Shown piece by piece: positions 5,115 through 9,137 of a stretch of 9,137 nt of DNA; the stretch's first letter is position 1, and each line of letters opens with the position of its first letter. The position numbers were made by a program, and so were the translations under genes. The notes under the pieces are model-generated. The model was not told where the DNA came from. It was given only the letters and a program-made list of their open reading frames with translations, and made no database searches. Where the stretch lies: positions 1 to 9,137 of the forward strand of contig JAOQAA010000324.1 of assembly GCA_025963815.1 (NCBI GenBank). Reading direction: 5' to 3'. Source of the stretch: Capsulimonas sp. (GTDB lineage Bacteria; Armatimonadota; Armatimonadia; Armatimonadales; Capsulimonadaceae).

Positions 5115-7505
5115 ATGAAACACGTAAAAGCGTTTAAATGCGCATTCGCGCTTACTCTGACAATCGGAACTGCGGCTCAAGCGGCGCCTAAGGTTGCGGC
5201 GAAGGCACAAGCATTCCCTTTGACCGATGTGCGTCTGCTCGATGGGCCGTTCAAGCACGCGCAGCAGCTCGACTTAGATTATATTCTCTCGCTGGAGCCT
5301 GATCGATTTCTGCATAACTTCCGCACTAATGCCGGGCTGGAAGCAAAGGCGCCGATTTACGGCGGCTGGGAGAGCGCGGGTGTCGGCGGGCAGACGTTTG
5401 GGCACTATCTGTCCGCGCTGGCGATGATGTACCAGGCGACCGGCGACGCGCGGCTTAAGCAAAAGCTCGATTACAGCGTCGCCCAGGTCGCGCTATGCCA
5501 GGAGAAGAGCGGCGACGGTTATGTGTCCGGAATTCCCGACGGTCGCGCGATGTTTAATGATGTCAAAGCGGGGAAGGGAGATGGGGTGCATCGCGGCTGG
5601 GTGCCGTGGTACACGATGCACAAGCTCTTCGCCGGTCTGCGCGACGCCTATCAACTGACAGGCAACTCACAGGCGAAGACATGTCTGATCAAGCTTTCAG
5701 ATTGGGCGATCGATACGACCAAAAATCTCAGTGACGAGCAGTGGGCGATCATGCTGACCCAGGAGCACGGCGGCATGAACGAAACCCTCGCCGATGTCTA
5801 CGCCATCACCGGCGACCAAAAGTATCTCGACCTCGCGCACAAATTCTCCCAGCGCGCTCTGCTCGATCCCATGAGCGAAAAGCGGGACATGCTGAACGGC
5901 TGGCACGCCAATACGCAGATCCCGAAGGTCATCGGCTTTGAGCGGATCTATGAACTCACCGGTGACCGGAAGTACGGCGACGCTGCCCGTTTCTTCTGGA
6001 CGACTGTGACCCAGAACCGCACCTACGCCATTGGCGGCAACTCGGACCACGAGCATTTCTTTGATCCTGCGGACACCAGGGACCATCTGTCCGGCGAGAC
6101 CGCCGAAAACTGTAACGTCTACAATATGCTCAAGCTGACGCGCGATCTGTATCAGGTCGAGCCGTTGGACGCCTGGATGGAGTATTACGAGCGGGCGCTG
6201 TTCAATCAGATCCTCAGTTCCCAGGACCCGGACAAGGGCGGCTTCAACTATCTCAACTCCCTCAAGCCCGGCGGCTTCAAAGTCTACTCCAATCCAACCA
6301 CGGCGTTCTGGTGCTGTGTGGGGACAGGGTTGGAGAACCACTCGAAGTATGGCGACACGATCTACTTCCATACCGACGATACGCTGTTCGTGAATCTCTT
6401 CATTGCTTCGCGCCTTAAGTGGGCGGCGAAGGGCGTGACGCTGACACAGAACACACGCTTTCCCGATACAGACACGACACGGTTTACGATCGCAGCCGCG
6501 AAGCCGACGGCGTTCACACTCAAACTTCGCCAGCCGGCGTGGACGACCGGCGCTGTATTGAGTATCAACGGCAAGGCGCAAAAGGTCGCCGCCGGCCCGG
6601 GCAGCTACGCCGCCGTCACGCGCACCTGGAAGAATGGCGACGTTGTGACATGGCGCTTGCCGATGCACCTTCGGTCCGAACCTCTGCACGACAGCCCCAG
6701 CCAGCGCGCGATCCTCTACGGCCCTATCGTCCTCGCCGGCGACATGGGGCGCGAGGGCATGGACAAGATCAGCGACTATGTGGACAACCAGACGGTCTAC
6801 TCCAACTACCCCGCGCCACCCGTCCCCGCGATGGTTTCGAGCGCCAATTGGTCATCTTCTAACGATTGGACAAAAAGTATCCGGCGCGCGCCCGGAGCGA
6901 AGCTGGCGTTTGAGGCGCACGGCATCGCCCAGACCGATGCGGGACATGCGACTGATGTGAAATTGATCCCATTTTCACGCGCGCAGCACATCCGCTACAA
7001 TGTCTACTGGAATACGTACTCACCGGCGGACTGGCAAGCCAAGCGGGCAACGATTGCCGCCGAGGAGCGGCGTCAGCGCAATCTGGCCGCGCGCACCATC
7101 GACGAAGTGCGGCCGCATGAGCAGCAATCCGAGGCCGACCACCACTTACAAAGCGGACGCTCCAATGAGGGCGACGCAAACAATCGCAAATGGCGCGACG
7201 CGAGTGATGGCGGCTATTTCGAATACACTCTCAAGGTTGACCCCGCCGTCGCAAACACCTTAGTCGTGACGTATTGGGGCGGCGAAACCGGCAATCGCAC
7301 CTTCGACATTGTGGTCAATGGCGAGAAGATTGCAACGCAAACGCTCGCAAACAACAAACCGAACGCGTTCTTCGATCAAACCTACGCCATTCCCGTCGCG
7401 CTCATGCAGGGCAGGAGCACCGTCATCGTGCGCTTCGCCTCCCGCCCCGGCGCCATGGCCGGCGGCGTGTTCGGTCTCCGAACCGTGCGAGCGAGCGCCA
7501 AGTAA
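5115..7505 (+). CDS. Secreted beta-L-arabinofuranosidase, GH127/GH146 (DUF1680) group
   Basis: A 796-residue exo-enzyme expected to release L-arabinofuranose from beta-linked arabinofuranosides of plant glycans. Residues 1-23 are a Sec signal peptide (cleavage after AQA), so it works outside the cytoplasmic membrane. The catalytic (alpha/alpha) barrel follows: DVRLLDGPF, YGGWES, GHYLSALAMMYQATGD, WVPWYTMHKLFAGLRDAY, HANTQIPKVIGFERI, IGGNSDHEHF. In this group a zinc-bound cysteine is the nucleophile. By motif, Glu313 (HEHF) is the probable acid/base, Glu331 and Cys333 (AENCNVYN) with Cys400-Cys401 (WCCVGTGLENHSKYG) the zinc/catalytic set. The usual ETC motif reads ENC here. C-terminal parts resemble the accessory domains common in long members: a beta region around 450-640 and a final domain from ~670 (EVRPHEQQSEADH, WRDASDGGYFEYTL, FGLRTVRA). 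The length and the WCCVGTGLENH motif favour the GH146-like branch over short GH127 enzymes, from memory of family sequences. Start: first ATG after an in-frame TAA at 5106-5108. Confidence 0.93.
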   Translation: MKHVKAFKCAFALTLTIGTAAQAAPKVAAKAQAFPLTDVRLLDGPFKHAQQLDLDYILSLEPDRFLHNFRTNAGLEAKAPIYGGWESAGVGGQTFGHYLSALAMMYQATGDARLKQKLDYSVAQVALCQEKSGDGYVSGIPDGRAMFNDVKAGKGDGVHRGWVPWYTMHKLFAGLRDAYQLTGNSQAKTCLIKLSDWAIDTTKNLSDEQWAIMLTQEHGGMNETLADVYAITGDQKYLDLAHKFSQRALLDPMSEKRDMLNGWHANTQIPKVIGFERIYELTGDRKYGDAARFFWTTVTQNRTYAIGGNSDHEHFFDPADTRDHLSGETAENCNVYNMLKLTRDLYQVEPLDAWMEYYERALFNQILSSQDPDKGGFNYLNSLKPGGFKVYSNPTTAFWCCVGTGLENHSKYGDTIYFHTDDTLFVNLFIASRLKWAAKGVTLTQNTRFPDTDTTRFTIAAAKPTAFTLKLRQPAWTTGAVLSINGKAQKVAAGPGSYAAVTRTWKNGDVVTWRLPMHLRSEPLHDSPSQRAILYGPIVLAGDMGREGMDKISDYVDNQTVYSNYPAPPVPAMVSSANWSSSNDWTKSIRRAPGAKLAFEAHGIAQTDAGHATDVKLIPFSRAQHIRYNVYWNTYSPADWQAKRATIAAEERRQRNLAARTIDEVRPHEQQSEADHHLQSGRSNEGDANNRKWRDASDGGYFEYTLKVDPAVANTLVVTYWGGETGNRTFDIVVNGEKIATQTLANNKPNAFFDQTYAIPVALMQGRSTVIVRFASRPGAMAGGVFGLRTVRASAK

Positions 7506-7527
7506 TCAACCCCGTTGTTGTTCTATC

Positions 7528-7571
7528 AACGCCGCTCCAATGAACGTGAGTTTCATTGGAGCGGCGTTTTT
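7528..7571 (+). terminator. Strong rho-independent terminator after the arabinofuranosidase gene
   Basis: A perfect 15-bp stem (left arm CGCCGCTCCAATGAA at 7530-7544, right arm 7552-7566), extended by two A-T pairs (7528-7529 with 7567-7568). It has a 7-base loop and ends in five T (7567-7571). It begins 22 bp after the stop codon and isolates the arabinofuranosidase from the GH2 gene. Because A residues flank the left side only briefly, it is mainly a + strand terminator. Confidence 0.92.
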
Positions 7572-7574
7572 GTG

Positions 7575-7603
7575 TTGACATCCGTCTGATGTCGTGATAC
7601 CAT
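7575..7603 (+). promoter_or_regulatory. Promoter of the GH2 gene
   Basis: A perfect -35 TTGACA (7575-7580) lies 17 bp from the -10 TACCAT (7598-7603, four of six), which is preceded by TG to give the extended form TGATACCAT (7595-7603). The start of transcription should fall near 7610, leaving a leader of about 53 bases. The -35 begins four bases after the T-tract of the previous terminator. Two small palindromes overlap the promoter: GACATC/GATGTC at 7577-7593 and ACCATATGGT at 7599-7608. Confidence 0.72.
7577..7593. repeat. Inverted repeat inside the GH2 promoter (-35 and spacer)
   Basis: GACATC (7577-7582), a 5-base spacer, and GATGTC (7588-7593) form a perfect dyad overlapping the -35. 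Its half (ATGTC / GACAT) recurs in the larger inverted repeat at 7616-7639, so it may be a second, weaker operator. Six-bp arms are short, so chance is possible. Confidence 0.45.
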
Positions 7604-7608
7604 ATGGT
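7599..7608. repeat. Ten-bp palindrome over the GH2 -10 element
   Basis: ACCATATGGT is its own reverse complement and covers the last five bases of the -10. The octamer CATATGGT inside it (7601-7608) is repeated at 7621-7628, exactly 20 bp downstream, about two helical turns, which suits proteins binding on the same face of the DNA. Confidence 0.45.
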
Positions 7609-7615
7609 TAAACTT

Positions 7616-7639
7616 AATGTCATATGGTCATATGACATT
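7616..7639. promoter_or_regulatory. Perfect 24-bp inverted repeat, candidate repressor operator for the GH2 gene
   Basis: Two 11-bp arms (AATGTCATATG at 7616-7626 and its exact reverse complement at 7629-7639) flank the dinucleotide GT. It begins about six bases after the expected transcription start, so a dimeric regulator bound here would block transcription. A hairpin role in RNA is unlikely because the loop would be only two bases. GntR-family regulators bind dyads of this general size, and the regulator at the start of the window is an obvious candidate, though nothing in the sequence proves the pairing. Confidence 0.75.
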
Positions 7640-7653
7640 TCTCGATTTCTTCT

Positions 7654-7658
7654 GGAAG
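7654..7658 (+). promoter_or_regulatory. Ribosome binding site of the GH2 gene
   Basis: GGAAG ends four bases before the ATG at 7663. The spacing is a little short, but this is the clearest Shine-Dalgarno-like site in the window and it supports the chosen start. Confidence 0.5.
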
Positions 7659-7662
7659 AGTT

Positions 7663-9137
7663 ATGAACCTAAAGAACATTCTTGCCGCCTTGCTCGTGGG
7701 AGCCAGCTGCGCATTTGCTTTGGCGGGGCGGGGAGCGATGGCGGGGACGGTGTTTCATCGCGCATTCGCGCCGAGCGATGGCTTTGTCGCTGCTGTAGAA
7801 AAGCCGTTTCGTGACGAGATCTGCTTGAATGGGGCTTGGCGCTTCGAGCCGATCGCGGTTCCCGCCGGATACAAACGCGACACGGGCGTTCCGCCGGAGC
7901 TGCCTCCGCCTTCGGAAGACCGATGGGAGACGACGCCCATTAAGATTCCTTCGCCCTGGAATGTCAACACTTGGGGCAATGGGCGAAATGTCGGCGCCGG
8001 AACGGATCGGCCCTATCAGCCCAGTTCGCTGTATTATCCGAGCTATCCCGAAACGTGGGATCGTGTGGAGATGGGGTGGCTGCGCCGAAGTTTTTCCGTT
8101 CCCGTCGGGTGGCGTGACAAGCGGGTCGTGCTGCATTTTGAGGCAGTTGCGGGCGACTGCGAAGTGCTCGTCAACGGTCATCGAGCCGGCCATCACTTCG
8201 ACGATTTTTTGCCATTCGAATTTGATGTTACGGACTTCGTGAAGAGCGGCGGTCCGAACGATCTGCTCGTGGGCGTTCGCAGCCAAAACCTGTTCAATCA
8301 TCGAAGCGCCAAATATCCTAACTTTCTCAAACCATATCCGCATGGCTCGTCGCTCGATGGAATTGTCGGGATTTGGCAGGATGTTTCTCTTGTTGCGCTG
8401 CCGGCGGTGCACATTTCAGAAACGTTCGTGCAGCCGCTGGTCGATACAAATACGCTCGTCGTGCAGGCAACCCTGCAAAATAGCGCGGCCACGGCGGAGC
8501 GCGTGCAGGTGGGCGGCGTTGTCCGTCCCTGGATCAATCTGACGGGAAAGGATGTGCTTTCGGCGCCGGAACCGATGTCACGCCTTGGCTCCGTCGTCCT
8601 CACGATCCCCGATACGTATGTCAATCTCAGTCCTCATTCCAGCAAAACGCTGACGCTGCGTGTCGGCGCCGGAGGCAAGCTCGCCCTTTGGACGCCCGAC
8701 ACCCCTAAGCTTTACGGGCTGGTGCTGACCACAAAGCGCCAGCATTATGCGACGGATATCAAGTACACGCGCTTTGGCTGGCGTCAGCTCAAGATCCATG
8801 GCCGTGATTTGCTGCTCAATGGTAAGAAGATCCAGATGACCGGCGATCTCTCGCATCCGTTCGGCCCGTTCATGATGTCCCGGCGCTTCGTCTGGAGCTG
8901 GTACACCATGATCAAGGACTTCGGCGGCAACGCCGTACGTCCACATGCGCAGCCTTATCCACAATACTATCTCGATATGGCGGACGAGATGGGCATGATG
9001 GTGCTCGACGAGACCGGGATCTTTGGCAGCGCGATTGCGCTCAACCTGGAAGACCCGGCGGCGTGGCCTCGTTATGAAGCGGAATATCATGGACTGATCC
9101 GGCGCGATCGAAACCACCCCTCGGTGTTCGGATGGAG
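7663..9137 (+). CDS. Secreted GH2-type glycoside hydrolase, 3' partial
   Basis: The frame is open from the ATG at 7663 to the right edge (491 full codons), so the gene is cut by the window and not broken. It begins with a signal peptide (MNLKNILAALLVGAS onward, possible cleavage after AMA near residue 27), then a GH2 sugar-binding beta domain: WRFEPI, PSPWNVNTW, MGWLRRSFSVP, VVLHFEAVAGDCEVLVNG, DVTDFVKSGGPNDLLVGV, LDGIVGIWQDVSLVALP. An immunoglobulin-like domain follows (about 245-370). The start of the TIM barrel comes next: FGWRQLKIHGRDLLLNGKKI, NAVRPHAQPYPQYYLDMADEMGMMVLDETG and RRDRNHPSVFGWS. That last motif normally runs straight into Asn-Glu, the acid/base glutamate, so both catalytic residues lie beyond the window. 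Specificity cannot be read. GH2 contains beta-galactosidases, glucuronidases, mannosidases and arabinopyranosidases. Beside an arabinofuranosidase, an activity on arabinogalactan or pectin side chains is plausible. Confidence 0.9.
   Translation, partial: MNLKNILAALLVGASCAFALAGRGAMAGTVFHRAFAPSDGFVAAVEKPFRDEICLNGAWRFEPIAVPAGYKRDTGVPPELPPPSEDRWETTPIKIPSPWNVNTWGNGRNVGAGTDRPYQPSSLYYPSYPETWDRVEMGWLRRSFSVPVGWRDKRVVLHFEAVAGDCEVLVNGHRAGHHFDDFLPFEFDVTDFVKSGGPNDLLVGVRSQNLFNHRSAKYPNFLKPYPHGSSLDGIVGIWQDVSLVALPAVHISETFVQPLVDTNTLVVQATLQNSAATAERVQVGGVVRPWINLTGKDVLSAPEPMSRLGSVVLTIPDTYVNLSPHSSKTLTLRVGAGGKLALWTPDTPKLYGLVLTTKRQHYATDIKYTRFGWRQLKIHGRDLLLNGKKIQMTGDLSHPFGPFMMSRRFVWSWYTMIKDFGGNAVRPHAQPYPQYYLDMADEMGMMVLDETGIFGSAIALNLEDPAAWPRYEAEYHGLIRRDRNHPSVFGW

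Noticed and set aside
5697..6689. Long open frame on the - strand (330 codons) opposite the arabinofuranosidase
   Set aside because: It lies wholly inside a convincing gene, has no recognisable domain, and long antisense frames are expected in GC-rich codons.
7663..7740. Possible lipoprotein signal at the Cys in LVGASC of the GH2 protein
   Set aside because: The -3 residue is Gly and not Leu or a similar residue, and a better Sec cleavage site (AMA) follows, so ordinary secretion is favoured.
7669..8412. Open frame on the - strand (247 codons) opposite the GH2 gene
   Set aside because: The + strand frame reads a clean signal peptide and GH2 domains through the same DNA, so the - strand frame is a shadow.

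Overview
The window is one coherent carbohydrate-use locus, with every gene on the + strand. In order it holds: a sugar-responsive GntR/LacI-type regulator whose 5' end lies before the window; a very large ABC-transporter protein in which the sugar-binding protein is fused to the first permease; the second (MalG-like) permease; a secreted beta-L-arabinofuranosidase of the GH127/GH146 (DUF1680) group; and the first 491 codons of a secreted GH2-type glycoside hydrolase that runs off the right edge. No RNA gene, mobile element, CRISPR array or integration scar was seen.

Transcription layout. The regulator and the two transporter genes sit close together (27 and 35 bp gaps) and probably form one operon, closed by a hairpin terminator at about 4997-5037. 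The arabinofuranosidase has its own short promoter region, with an extended -10 only 8 bp before its ATG, which suggests a leaderless mRNA. It ends in a very strong perfect-stem terminator at 7528-7571. The GH2 promoter begins four bases after that terminator's T-tract. Just downstream of it lies a perfect 24-bp inverted repeat (7616-7639), the best operator candidate in the window. Both enzyme promoters share the extended -10 pattern TGATAC(A/C)AT and contain ATGTCA / TGTCATAT half-sites, so one regulator, perhaps the one encoded here, may control both.

How the parts fit. The two secreted hydrolases would release L-arabinose or short arabinosides from plant arabinan, arabinogalactan or arabinosylated glycoprotein. 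The fused binding protein-permease and its partner permease would import them. The regulator, built like AraR (GntR DNA-binding head, LacI-type sugar-binding body), would sense the sugar. No ATPase gene is present, so the transporter must borrow one from elsewhere in the genome. The arabinose assignment rests on the GH127/GH146 enzyme and is inference for the other genes.

Organism. The window looks like a moderately GC-rich, carbohydrate-degrading free-living bacterium. The regulator type, the binding protein-permease fusion, the permease with an extra N-terminal part, and weak Shine-Dalgarno sites together make me think of Armatimonadota (Capsulimonas-like) or a similar phylum. No phylogenetic marker is present, so this is a guess. 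Both transporter proteins depart from the standard sugar ABC importer, and they and the operator region are the most unusual parts of the window.
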